In this document: positions 1 through 5,825 of the stretch, in pieces
Layout: each line of letters starts with the position of its first letter
Position numbering within the stretch: the stretch's first letter is position 1
Origin: an uncultured Verrucomicrobiota bacterium
GTDB lineage: Bacteria > Verrucomicrobiota > Verrucomicrobiia > Methylacidiphilales > Verrucolacustridaceae
Direction: 5' to 3'
DNA length: 5,825 nucleotides
Assembly (NCBI GenBank): GCA_903905395.1
Contig: CAIVGD010000083.1
Location: 1-5,825 of the forward strand
Position numbers and translations under genes: made by a program
Notes under the pieces: generated by a model
The model's input: the letters and a program-made list of their open reading frames with translations, nothing else
Database searches by the model: none
Told to the model about the DNA's origin: nothing

Positions 1-851
1 TCGAGATCCAATCCGGGAGCCACGTTATATGTAAAACCAGCGGTAACTTCCCAAACATAGTTCCACTGGTAACTGGTGTACCCATCGCCACCGCCCGTTG
101 AAGCTTGCAGGATATCCCATGCGGCACCTGTGCCTGCGCCAAGATAACCACGAATGGGACCATCAGTTGGATAGGTGAAGGTTACATTTGTTAAAACAGG
201 CACCTGATAAAAAGCACCGTTACCAAAATCAGCATCACCATTATAGAACATATCGCCAGCATTGCTGACCGAGTGAATTTGATTGTAAATGAATGAGGTT
301 TCTAGTCCTACCCTAAACCAATCGGTAACATTATATCATGGCTCCAAATCAAATCTAATACCTGGTTGAAAAACCCATTTACTGTAGGTCAAACCACTTC
401 CGCTTCTACCGCTCAATGGTTGCTGGTAGGAGACCCCCACAGCGCTTCGCAAAACAAAACCCTCTTCAGGGCCATAATTGTCAGTATCTGACATGGGAGA
501 TGGAGTGACATTCACGCTTTTGGATGTTTCAGGGGCGACGACTGAGGATGCAGACGGCAAGGGTGAAGCGGCGGGGGCGTTGGTAGATTTTGCCGCAGTC
601 GGTTGACCGATCGGGATGATACCTTCTTTCCCTGGATCGTAGGCGATGATGCGGGGGGAGCCTCCGTGTTTCTCGCCGTTATCGACCGCTTTTCCGATTT
701 CACTCCAACGAAGGACGACTTTCGTTCCATCGGGATAGATCTTCATGACATAAGGGTCATTGGGAGAAGTGGTCGGAGCATTTTCAACAGCAACGACAGA
801 GACAAGACTGAGTGCGGTTAATATCAATATAGTTGTTACGTATTTATACAT
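1..851 (-). pseudogene. Outer-membrane beta-barrel protein, interrupted by one in-frame TGA; 3' end beyond left edge
   Basis: The start is ATG at 849-851, with a strong ribosome binding site (AAGGAG at 859-864, 7 bases away). Residues 1 to about 22 form a signal peptide (hydrophobic run TILILTALSLVSVVAV). Residues 30-75 contain a charged segment (YPDGTKVVLRWSEIG), then a Pro/Ala/Ser/Thr-rich linker covers about 84-122. From about residue 130 beta-barrel strands begin (GFVLRSAVGVSYQQP). A TGA at 336-338 is codon 172. Beyond it the same frame stays open for 111 codons to the edge and reads as more barrel: YNVTDWFRVGLETSFIYN, then a GPIRGYLGAGTGAAWD block and a strand ending NVAPGLDL. These features fit the opacity/OmpW-like OMP_b-brl type of small barrel; the ligand and role are unknown. 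Without readthrough the product would lack most strands and should not fold. It could be a recent nonsense mutation, a sequencing error or a recoded stop. The gene is AT-richer than its neighbours. Confidence 0.75.
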
Positions 852-967
852 ATTTAATCTCCTTTTTTGACTGCGACTGATAATCCTTGCTTATCCTCTA
901 TTGTGGGCCGCATATGTGTTCTTTATTACTAGGTATTGTATGCGTCAATAAAAATGTGAATAAGTTT

Positions 968-995
968 ATTATAACTTTTTACGCAAAAATGGTAA
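968..995 (-). promoter_or_regulatory. Sigma70-like promoter for the left barrel gene
   Basis: Read on the minus strand there is TTACCA (990-995, 4 of 6 matches to the -35 consensus), a 16-base spacer, and a perfect TATAAT (968-973). The elements face the barrel gene and would give a leader of roughly 110 bases. The region is clearly AT-rich compared with the flanks. The barrel gene therefore probably has its own promoter and is not only read through from the amylase gene 263 bases upstream. The promoter assignment is inference from consensus matches. Confidence 0.55.
976..989. promoter_or_regulatory. CG-centred palindromic operator candidate (copy 2)
   Basis: The sequence TTTTTACGCAAAAA is an inverted repeat of 14 bases with one mismatched pair around a central CG. 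It fills almost the whole spacer between the -35 and -10 elements of the promoter at 968-995, a classic position for a repressor. It differs at one base from the 14-base core of the perfect palindrome at 3607-3622, and both are followed within 1-2 bases by GGTAA. Even-length palindromes with a central CG are typical of LacI-family operators; the assignment to that family is inference. Confidence 0.5.
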
Positions 996-1057
996 TAAGT
1001 AACGATGGGAATGGGAGGTCGTCTGGTGCGGATCTTATTCGGATCGGGAATCTATTA

Positions 1058-1072
1058 TCGGCCTACGACCGA
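1058..1072 (-). terminator. Weak hairpin downstream of the GH13 gene
   Basis: On the minus strand TCGGTC-GTA-GGCCGA can form a 6-bp stem (one G-T pair) with a 3-base loop, 43 bases after the amylase stop codon. It is not followed by a T tract, so it is not a convincing intrinsic terminator. It is listed because it is the only hairpin I could find in the 852-1114 gap, and that gap otherwise contains only the promoter/operator and the ribosome binding site of the barrel gene. Confidence 0.15.
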
Positions 1073-1114
1073 ACTCAATCGAGGGAAGCGGATCGGACGG
1101 TTGCCGGACGATGG

Positions 1115-3547
1115 CTATTCGGGAATCAGAAGCGAACTGGAGAAGGGCGGGAGTTCGATGGAGAGTTTGCCGTTTTTAACTTCCGCTTTTTGCACGATAC
1201 CCAGTGAGTCGATGAGCGACCCATCGGAAAGTTCGGGAGAAACTTCCAGCTCCAGTTTCCGGGATTTATCGGATCGGTTGTAAACGATGAGCACCCGATC
1301 CCCCGGATAGGCGCGCACCACGGCGTAGGTATCCTTGTCCGTCACGATTGCGCGACGACTCCCATATCGGATGGCGGGATGGGCGGTGCGGAAGGCGTTG
1401 AGTTTGGACACGTGCTCCTGAACCTTTTGCTCCTCCTTCGAAAGCTTTGTGAGATCAGGGAACATGCGCCGGTTGTCGGGATCTTGGGCGCCGGTCATTC
1501 CCACCTCGTCGCCGTAGTAGATGGTGGGCACTCCGGGGGAGGTCAGGACGAAGGTGAAGGCTAGGCGGAGCTTTGCATAGGACGAGGGATGATCGACTTT
1601 TGGGGGCTTGGTCCAGCCGACCACCGCCTCGTCGGCCTCCTTTGGGTCGGGCAGATCGCCGTCCGCATAGGCGAGGAAGCGGGACTTGTCGTGATTTCCC
1701 AAGAGCGGGGACATGGTGGTTTCAGGACCGAAGACGCGGTCGGAGGATGCGGCGGAAGCTTCCAAATCGGCGAAGTTTCCTGTGCCCATTCCAAAGGTGG
1801 CGAGGATGGAGTCGTAGAGGGGAAACTCGAATTGGCCGTCGAGTCGGTTGGGGCCGATAAAGGAGTTGATACCCGAGCGGTCCATGAAGGTCTCGCCGAC
1901 GAGGTAAAAGGAGTCTTTTTGTGCGGCCGGTAGTTTCTCGCGGAGTCCCTCCCGGAAGGAGGTCCAGAAATTGGGAGGAATATGTTTCACCGCATCGAGG
2001 CGGAATCCGTCGAGGTCGAATCGTTTCACCCAATCCACGGCGTTTTCGATCAGAAAGGAGGAAGCCTGGGGGTTATCGTAGTTGAAGCGGGGGAGGAAGG
2101 GCTCGAACCAGGTGGTGAACTGGGTTTCGTTGTCCCATTTGCGGAGGTTGCGTGTGCCGTCGGGGAGGGTGAGGGATCCGAACCAATCCGGATGTTCCTT
2201 AAAAATGGGGTGATCCTGGTGAACGTGGGCGAGCACGAGATCGAGAAGGATGTGGAGACCCCGGGGGCGGGCGGACTGGACGAGGGCGGTCAGAGCCTCG
2301 TTGCCACCGAATCGTTTTTCCACCTCGGTGGAGGAATCGGGCCAGTAGCCGTGGTAGCCGGTGTACCAGCGCCGGGGTTCCTTGTACTCCTGGAACGAAG
2401 CCAAGGGGTTTTGGTTGACGGGAGAAAGCCAGAGAGTGTTGACGCCGAGTTTCTCAAAATATCCTTCCTCGATTAGGCGGCGGACCCCGGCGAGATCACC
2501 GCCATAGTATTGGGCCTGAGGTTCCACCTTGGGATCCGGTTTGGGATTGTTGGATGGATCGCCGTCGATGAGGCGGTCGATGAAGGCGAAGTAGATGATA
2601 TGATCGTGGCGGTCGGTCCCCGGGGCGGGATCGGAGCCAGCGCGGGCGCGGGCGGGGAAGGCGGGGGTTCCCTTTGCATCAATCGCCATGAATCGGATCC
2701 AGGCGGCTTCGGGCAACGTTGCCGTTTTGACCTTCCATTTTCCTTCGCCGGCGGGTTCGACTGGAATTTGTTTGGAAGTGCCATCGGGAAATTCGACGAT
2801 GGAGGAGAAGGATTTCGCTTCCCAGGAAACCGGATGAACCGCGAAGGTGAGTTCACCGGGGGAACGGGATGCGGCCAAGAGAACGGGAGCAGGACCTTTG
2901 GCGGGGGTGACTTTGCAGACCGAATTCTGGGGGCCTCCGCCATCGGACGTTTTTTCCGGATTGGCGGGGTCGAGTCGCCACTGTCCATCGACGACGAGCT
3001 TGTAGGGGTGGGAACCGAGCGGAAGAGGCAGGGAGAGTTCCCACAGATTGGGCGTGGTTTTTTTGAGCGGGGTAGCGGAGGCGTTCCAACTATTGAAGAG
3101 TCCGGCGACGCAGACCGATTTTTCCGAGCCTGTTCCGTAGAAGCGGAACTGCGCGGTGGGAGAGGTTTGGATCGCCAGAGTCAGAACCCCCTCCAAGGCC
3201 GGACCTTCTGCCGGAACTACGCGGAGGATCAGATTTTCGAGGCCGCAGGTTTCGGGACTTGGGTGGACACGGAGGCGGAGGCGGGCGGCATCGAGGGTGA
3301 CTTCCGTCTTTTCCAGTGGTTCTGGCCGGACGAGTTCCACATTTCCCTTTGCACCCGGATCCAGCCAGCGGCTGAGATCGAATTCGGTTGGGCTGGTGCT
3401 TGGGATGGTTTGGACGGGAATCCAACCGATGAAAGCTGGGGCGGCAAAAGTCGTTCCCGCCACGCTCCAAAAAGAAAGACAAAGCAGGGCCACCCAACGG
3501 GATTTGACATCGAGCGCAAGCAATCTGGCAAAGGCAGGAAAATTCAT
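1115..3547 (-). CDS. Secreted GH13 family alpha-amylase/neopullulanase-type glycoside hydrolase with CBM48-like module
   Basis: This is an 810-residue exported enzyme expected to hydrolyse alpha-1,4 (possibly alpha-1,6) glucans. Residues 1 to about 35 are a signal peptide ending TTFA. Residues 36-130 are a beta-rich region I cannot assign. Residues about 131-213 resemble a CBM48/AMPK-type glycogen-binding fold (VAGLFNSWN; HPYKLVVDGQW). A second Ig-like segment spans about 220-300. The TIM barrel starts near 315. The GH13 motifs are region I DLVLAH (D436, H441), region II GFRLDAVKH with nucleophile D518, region III VGETF with acid/base E552, and region IV LLGNHD with D620. GVPTIYYGDE follows, then a C-terminal beta domain at about 725-810. 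All three catalytic residues are present. Region I has Ala440 where Asn, a calcium ligand in many alpha-amylases, is usual. The ATG at 3545-3547 gives the best signal peptide, though no clear Shine-Dalgarno precedes it. The stop is TAG. The exact specificity cannot be read from the sequence. Confidence 0.95.
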   Translation of the reverse strand: MNFPAFARLLALDVKSRWVALLCLSFWSVAGTTFAAPAFIGWIPVQTIPSTSPTEFDLSRWLDPGAKGNVELVRPEPLEKTEVTLDAARLRLRVHPSPETCGLENLILRVVPAEGPALEGVLTLAIQTSPTAQFRFYGTGSEKSVCVAGLFNSWNASATPLKKTTPNLWELSLPLPLGSHPYKLVVDGQWRLDPANPEKTSDGGGPQNSVCKVTPAKGPAPVLLAASRSPGELTFAVHPVSWEAKSFSSIVEFPDGTSKQIPVEPAGEGKWKVKTATLPEAAWIRFMAIDAKGTPAFPARARAGSDPAPGTDRHDHIIYFAFIDRLIDGDPSNNPKPDPKVEPQAQYYGGDLAGVRRLIEEGYFEKLGVNTLWLSPVNQNPLASFQEYKEPRRWYTGYHGYWPDSSTEVEKRFGGNEALTALVQSARPRGLHILLDLVLAHVHQDHPIFKEHPDWFGSLTLPDGTRNLRKWDNETQFTTWFEPFLPRFNYDNPQASSFLIENAVDWVKRFDLDGFRLDAVKHIPPNFWTSFREGLREKLPAAQKDSFYLVGETFMDRSGINSFIGPNRLDGQFEFPLYDSILATFGMGTGNFADLEASAASSDRVFGPETTMSPLLGNHDKSRFLAYADGDLPDPKEADEAVVGWTKPPKVDHPSSYAKLRLAFTFVLTSPGVPTIYYGDEVGMTGAQDPDNRRMFPDLTKLSKEEQKVQEHVSKLNAFRTAHPAIRYGSRRAIVTDKDTYAVVRAYPGDRVLIVYNRSDKSRKLELEVSPELSDGSLIDSLGIVQKAEVKNGKLSIELPPFSSSLLIPE

Positions 3548-3604
3548 GTTTAGGACGGACGAAGTATCGTAAGGATCAAGCGGTTAGAGAAACATAAAAA
3601 TCCT

Positions 3605-3633
3605 TTGTTTTTACGTAAAAACAGGTAAATTAT
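3605..3633 (+). promoter_or_regulatory. Possible promoter for the polysaccharide-export pair
   Basis: On the plus strand TTGTTT (3605-3610), a 17-base spacer and AATTAT (3628-3633, 4 of 6) form a weak sigma70-like pair. The palindrome at 3607-3622 lies inside it, so a regulator there could act in both directions. The match is modest and other placements within this AT-rich stretch are possible. Confidence 0.3.
3607..3622. promoter_or_regulatory. Perfect 16-bp palindromic operator candidate (copy 1)
   Basis: GTTTTTACGTAAAAAC is a perfect 16-base palindrome with a central CG step, in the divergent region between the GH13 gene and the polysaccharide-export pair. It sits just downstream of a TATAAT for the minus direction, so a bound protein would cover that start site. 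It also overlaps the spacer of a weaker plus-strand promoter candidate. Its 14-base core recurs with one change at 976-989. The form suggests a LacI-family regulator, often sugar-responsive and common beside GH13 genes. The regulator identity is inference and no regulator gene is in the window. Confidence 0.6.
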
Positions 3634-3634
3634 A
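3629..3634 (-). promoter_or_regulatory. -10 element candidate for the GH13 gene
   Basis: A perfect TATAAT is present on the minus strand, 81 bases before the amylase start codon. No good -35 hexamer stands 16-18 bases upstream (AATCAG at 17), so the promoter may be weak or need an activator. The predicted start site falls at the edge of the palindrome at 3607-3622. Confidence 0.4.
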
Positions 3635-3650
3635 GGAGTTGAGAACTCCT
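3634..3650. repeat. Inverted repeat AGGAGTT-GAG-AACTCCT
   Basis: This is a perfect 7-bp inverted repeat with a 3-base centre, immediately right of the promoter-like AT-rich block. On the plus strand it is followed after 4-5 bases by T5 (3656-3660), so as RNA it looks like a small terminator/attenuator hairpin. As DNA it could be a second protein-binding dyad. The stem contains AGGAG directly abutting an in-frame TTG at 3639, too close to serve that codon as a ribosome binding site. Confidence 0.4.
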
Positions 3651-3658
3651 CCTGATTT

Positions 3659-3674
3659 TTCGGCGATTGCCGAA
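3659..3674. repeat. Inverted repeat TTCGGC-GATT-GCCGAA
   Basis: This perfect 6-bp inverted repeat with a 4-base loop lies in the leader between the divergent promoters and the barrel gene start at 3717. GGCGATT recurs at 3684-3690, 22 bases after its first copy at 3662-3668. It could be a leader hairpin or a binding site. Nothing identifies a known riboswitch class. Confidence 0.35.
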
Positions 3675-3716
3675 CCGGCCTCTGGCGATTCCGGGATCGC
3701 AAGGCATACTATTCCT

Positions 3717-5039
3717 ATGCTTTGCGGGAGGAAAATTTTTCCATTTTGCTTCTGTCTATTTCTTGGACTGGTGGCGGGGTTGCGAGCGCAAGAAAGTCAG
3801 TGGCAGTCCCTTTCGGGAGAAGCTGGGGCGATGAGTCGAAAACTGCAACCGGAGCAGATGGATTATAACCTAGAGGTTGGGCCGGTGCTCTTGAATGTCA
3901 GTGCGGCTCTGGGCAATGGGTATACTGCGAACTTGGGGTTGACGCAGAGCGGGGGTCAGGGAAGTGCCACCACGACGCCCTCGCTAACCATGAATATGAT
4001 GTGGCCGATCACGGATCTGAACACACTCACCTTCGGACTCACTGGGAGTTACGCTTACTACTGGAATGCGTCCGAGTCGAACAGTCCTGGGGGTCTGACC
4101 ATTGCCCCGACCAGCGCGTTGCAGGGCACGTTCTATGCCGGGGACTTCCGTATCACGCCCTACGATCAGTTTTCCGTGCAGAATGACCCGACCCAGGCGG
4201 GCGAGTTGAGCAATGTGTCGCGGCTCACCCTTTATCAAAATAGTATCGGTCTGAAGGTCGACTGGGATCTGAGCGATATCATCGTCACGGCGGGTTTTGA
4301 TAACTTCGACCTTCTTTCCGGATCGGACCAGTTCCGGTACCTTGAGCGGAACACAATGACGCCGAGCCTCGCCGTGACTTATTGGCTGACCAAAACTATC
4401 ATCGCGGGGATCCAAGGGGTGGCCGCAATCACCTCGTACGACTCCCATGCGCCTGTCACCATCACCCCGACGACCGGCACGAGCTCAACTCTTAATGGGC
4501 AGAACAACAACACCATTTACCAGGTCGGTCCTTTTGTGAGCACGCGGTTGAGCGAATACATCAGCATGTCCGGCCAGGTGGGATATGTCTGGGGGCAATT
4601 TACCGGGAGCGAGACGGCTGGGAATCAAGCGGGCGGGAATCCTTCCACGTTCTTTCTCAATGGCGGGGTGGATCACCGGGTGAACCAGTTCCTCAACTAT
4701 TCCCTGACGGCGAGCCGCAGCACCCAACTCTCCGCCACCGTGGGGCAGAACTATGTCGAGGTCTGGTTGTTCAATCTGAGTCCCTCTTGGAAAATCATTG
4801 ATAAGATGACCATTTCCACCCCCCTCTCTGTGACGTTTGGCCAACAGTCGGGGACTCTCAACGCCGAGACATATCAGACATATAGTGCATCGGCGAGCTT
4901 GGGCTACAAACTCACGGAAAAACTAGGAAGCTCCGTCAACTTTTCTTATCTCATCAAGAATTCCGATCAGAATTCCGGCCTGCAAAACGGTAGTTACAAT
5001 CAGTGGAATGCGGCCCTCAATTTCTCCTATGACTTTTAA
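3717..5039 (+). CDS. Outer-membrane beta-barrel protein of a polysaccharide-export locus
   Basis: This is a 440-residue protein. I chose ATG 3717 because it begins a good signal peptide: MLCGRK, a hydrophobic core (IFPFCFCLFLGLVAGL) and likely cleavage after LRA at about residue 24. An upstream in-frame TTG (3639) would bury this behind 26 residues that do not look like protein and cross both inverted repeats. The ribosome binding site is poor (AAGG, 12 bases away). The mature part consists of alternating polar/hydrophobic strands joined by Gly/Ser/Thr/Asn-rich loops, for example LTFGLTGSYAYYW, IIVTAGFDNFDLL, SATVGQNYVEVWLFNLSP. It ends in a terminal Phe (WNAALNFSYDF), the usual BAM recognition signal of outer-membrane barrels. 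It resembles the EpsL/BBP2-type barrels of exopolysaccharide and PEP-CTERM loci, where such proteins are thought to help the polymer across the outer membrane. The family assignment is by resemblance. The next gene starts 7 bases after its stop, which supports a shared operon. Confidence 0.78.
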   Translation: MLCGRKIFPFCFCLFLGLVAGLRAQESQWQSLSGEAGAMSRKLQPEQMDYNLEVGPVLLNVSAALGNGYTANLGLTQSGGQGSATTTPSLTMNMMWPITDLNTLTFGLTGSYAYYWNASESNSPGGLTIAPTSALQGTFYAGDFRITPYDQFSVQNDPTQAGELSNVSRLTLYQNSIGLKVDWDLSDIIVTAGFDNFDLLSGSDQFRYLERNTMTPSLAVTYWLTKTIIAGIQGVAAITSYDSHAPVTITPTTGTSSTLNGQNNNTIYQVGPFVSTRLSEYISMSGQVGYVWGQFTGSETAGNQAGGNPSTFFLNGGVDHRVNQFLNYSLTASRSTQLSATVGQNYVEVWLFNLSPSWKIIDKMTISTPLSVTFGQQSGTLNAETYQTYSASASLGYKLTEKLGSSVNFSYLIKNSDQNSGLQNGSYNQWNAALNFSYDF

Positions 5040-5046
5040 AATCCCA

Positions 5047-5825
5047 ATGTCCGCATCTGATCTGGCCAAGGTGCGGAGACCCATGGTCTGGGTCATGGGC
5101 GCACTTTTTCTATCGCTCGTCTCCGCCTTCCCGCAGGCACCGTCCCGTCTTTCTCTCCGACCCACGACAGGAGGGGACCCCGTGGCGCCCGCACCCGCGC
5201 CAGCTCGGACGTCCAGCACGGAGGATCCGGCCAAGGTCAACCCGATGGAATCGCTGGACGACAAAAAAATCATCGCCGTGGGGAATCTGCTGGAGTTTCG
5301 TGTCCTGGAGGATCTGGATGAGGAGCCCGACCCGAAGACGGATCCCAAATCCGGCGATGCCCGCCCCCAGAATCTTCTACAAGTTTCCGACAGCGGGGAG
5401 GTCGAACATTCCTACTTCGGGCGGATTCTCGCTAAGGGGAAAACTCACCGGCAACTGGCGGAGGAGATCAAACAACGACTGGAAAAAGATCTCTACTACC
5501 AAGCCACGGTGATGATTTCCCTGGCCACAACGGGGAAATCGCGAGGAAAAGTGTACATCAGTGGGGCGGTGACGAAACCCGGACCCTTTGAAATTCCCGT
5601 TGACGAAAATATGACGGCCAGCAAGGCCCTTTCCTCCGTGGGCATCATGGAGGACCATGCCAACATGGTGGGAATCAAATTGATCCGCAAAGGGCCCGAA
5701 GGGGCTCCGCCGGCGGATCCGATTATCATCAACCTACTGGAAATTCGCCAAGGTCAGGGGGCGACCGATCGTGTTTTGGAACCGGAAGACCAGTTGATTG
5801 TCCCCGCCGTGAGCAGTCGGGGACA
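5047..5825 (+). CDS. Wza-like polysaccharide export protein (Poly_export plus SLBB domains), 3' end beyond window
   Basis: 259 codons are visible and the frame is open to the edge. Residues 1-31 form a signal peptide: a positive n-region (KVRR), core MVWVMGALFLSLVSA, cleavage near FPQA. An in-frame ATG at 5083 has a nearby GGAG but would lose the positive n-region, so the 5047 start is preferred, though it has no clear ribosome binding site. A Pro/Ala linker covers about 39-57. Residues about 71-160 match the Poly_export (PF02563) pattern: AVGNLLEFRVLED, then LLQVSDSGEVEHSYFGRI, then a QLAEEIKQRLEKDLYYQATVMISL helix-strand. Residues about 166-250 match an SLBB unit (GKVYISGAVTKPGPFEIP). This family forms the periplasmic/outer-membrane channel for capsule or exopolysaccharide. 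No Cys occurs in the visible part, so the lipoprotein anchor of Wza is absent. About 13 residues (KTDPKSGDARPQN) are inserted inside the Poly_export domain. It is translationally close to the upstream barrel gene. Confidence 0.92.
   Translation, partial: MSASDLAKVRRPMVWVMGALFLSLVSAFPQAPSRLSLRPTTGGDPVAPAPAPARTSSTEDPAKVNPMESLDDKKIIAVGNLLEFRVLEDLDEEPDPKTDPKSGDARPQNLLQVSDSGEVEHSYFGRILAKGKTHRQLAEEIKQRLEKDLYYQATVMISLATTGKSRGKVYISGAVTKPGPFEIPVDENMTASKALSSVGIMEDHANMVGIKLIRKGPEGAPPADPIIINLLEIRQGQGATDRVLEPEDQLIVPAVSSRG

Noticed and set aside
331..338. TGATATAAT on the minus strand at the nonsense codon, matching an extended -10 promoter
   Set aside because: No good -35 accompanies it and no separate gene start with a ribosome binding site follows within the visible sequence. 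It lies in coding sequence and is probably coincidental.
336..338. Selenocysteine or code-25 (TGA as Gly) explanation for the in-frame stop
   Set aside because: No SECIS-like hairpin is evident just downstream, outer-membrane barrels are not known selenoproteins, and the long neighbouring genes contain no internal TGA.
887..1283. Overlapping plus-strand open frames at 887-1207 and 1005-1283
   Set aside because: They run from the AT-rich intergenic gap into the antisense of the GH13 3' end, have no good ribosome binding site and show no protein-like pattern.
2510..3553. Long open frame on the plus strand (347 codons) opposite the GH13 gene
   Set aside because: It is antisense to a well-supported GH13 gene. 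Its translation is Gly/Arg/Glu-rich with no recognisable domain, as expected for the shadow of a GC-rich gene.
3639..3716. Extended N-terminus of the barrel gene from TTG 3639
   Set aside because: The first 26 residues would precede a complete signal peptide, the TTG abuts AGGAG with no spacing, and the stretch coincides with two inverted repeats. ATG 3717 is the more natural start.
3984..4448. Minus-strand open frame (154 codons) within the barrel gene
   Set aside because: It is antisense to a protein with a clear signal peptide, barrel strands and terminal Phe, and it has no independent support.

Overview
This 5.8-kb window is bacterial and comes from a Gram-negative (diderm) organism. All four genes encode proteins with signal peptides, two are outer-membrane beta-barrels and one is a Wza-type polysaccharide exporter. 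The style of the proteins (the barrel with 'YNVTDWF' and 'GYLGAG' blocks, the multi-domain secreted GH13) and the moderately high GC of the central genes remind me of Verrucomicrobiota such as Opitutae. That placement is an impression from family style, not something the sequence proves.

Layout. Positions 1-851 (minus strand) hold an outer-membrane beta-barrel gene that runs off the left edge and is interrupted by a single in-frame TGA at 336-338. The frame is otherwise open for 111 more codons to the edge. Positions 852-1114 are intergenic, with a good sigma70-like promoter for the barrel gene whose spacer contains a CG-centred palindrome. Positions 1115-3547 (minus strand) encode a complete 810-residue secreted GH13 alpha-glucan hydrolase with a CBM48-like module. 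Positions 3548-3716 are a divergent regulatory region carrying a perfect 16-bp palindrome of the same type, promoter-like elements for both directions and two small inverted repeats. Positions 3717-5039 (plus strand) encode a second, unrelated outer-membrane barrel of the kind found in exopolysaccharide loci. It is followed after 7 bases by a Wza-like polysaccharide export protein from 5047, cut by the right edge.

How the parts may work together. The plus-strand pair looks like the start of an exopolysaccharide synthesis and export operon, with an outer-membrane barrel and a periplasmic/outer-membrane export protein encoded together. The minus-strand amylase-like enzyme is exported and would cut alpha-glucans in the periplasm or outside the cell. 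The same near-identical operator-like palindrome lies in front of the left barrel gene and between the amylase and the export operon. This suggests that one regulator, possibly of the LacI family, controls two or all three transcription units. The regulator gene is not in the window. The two most notable observations are this shared palindrome and the lone nonsense codon in the left barrel gene. I found no CRISPR array, mobile element, tRNA or rRNA.
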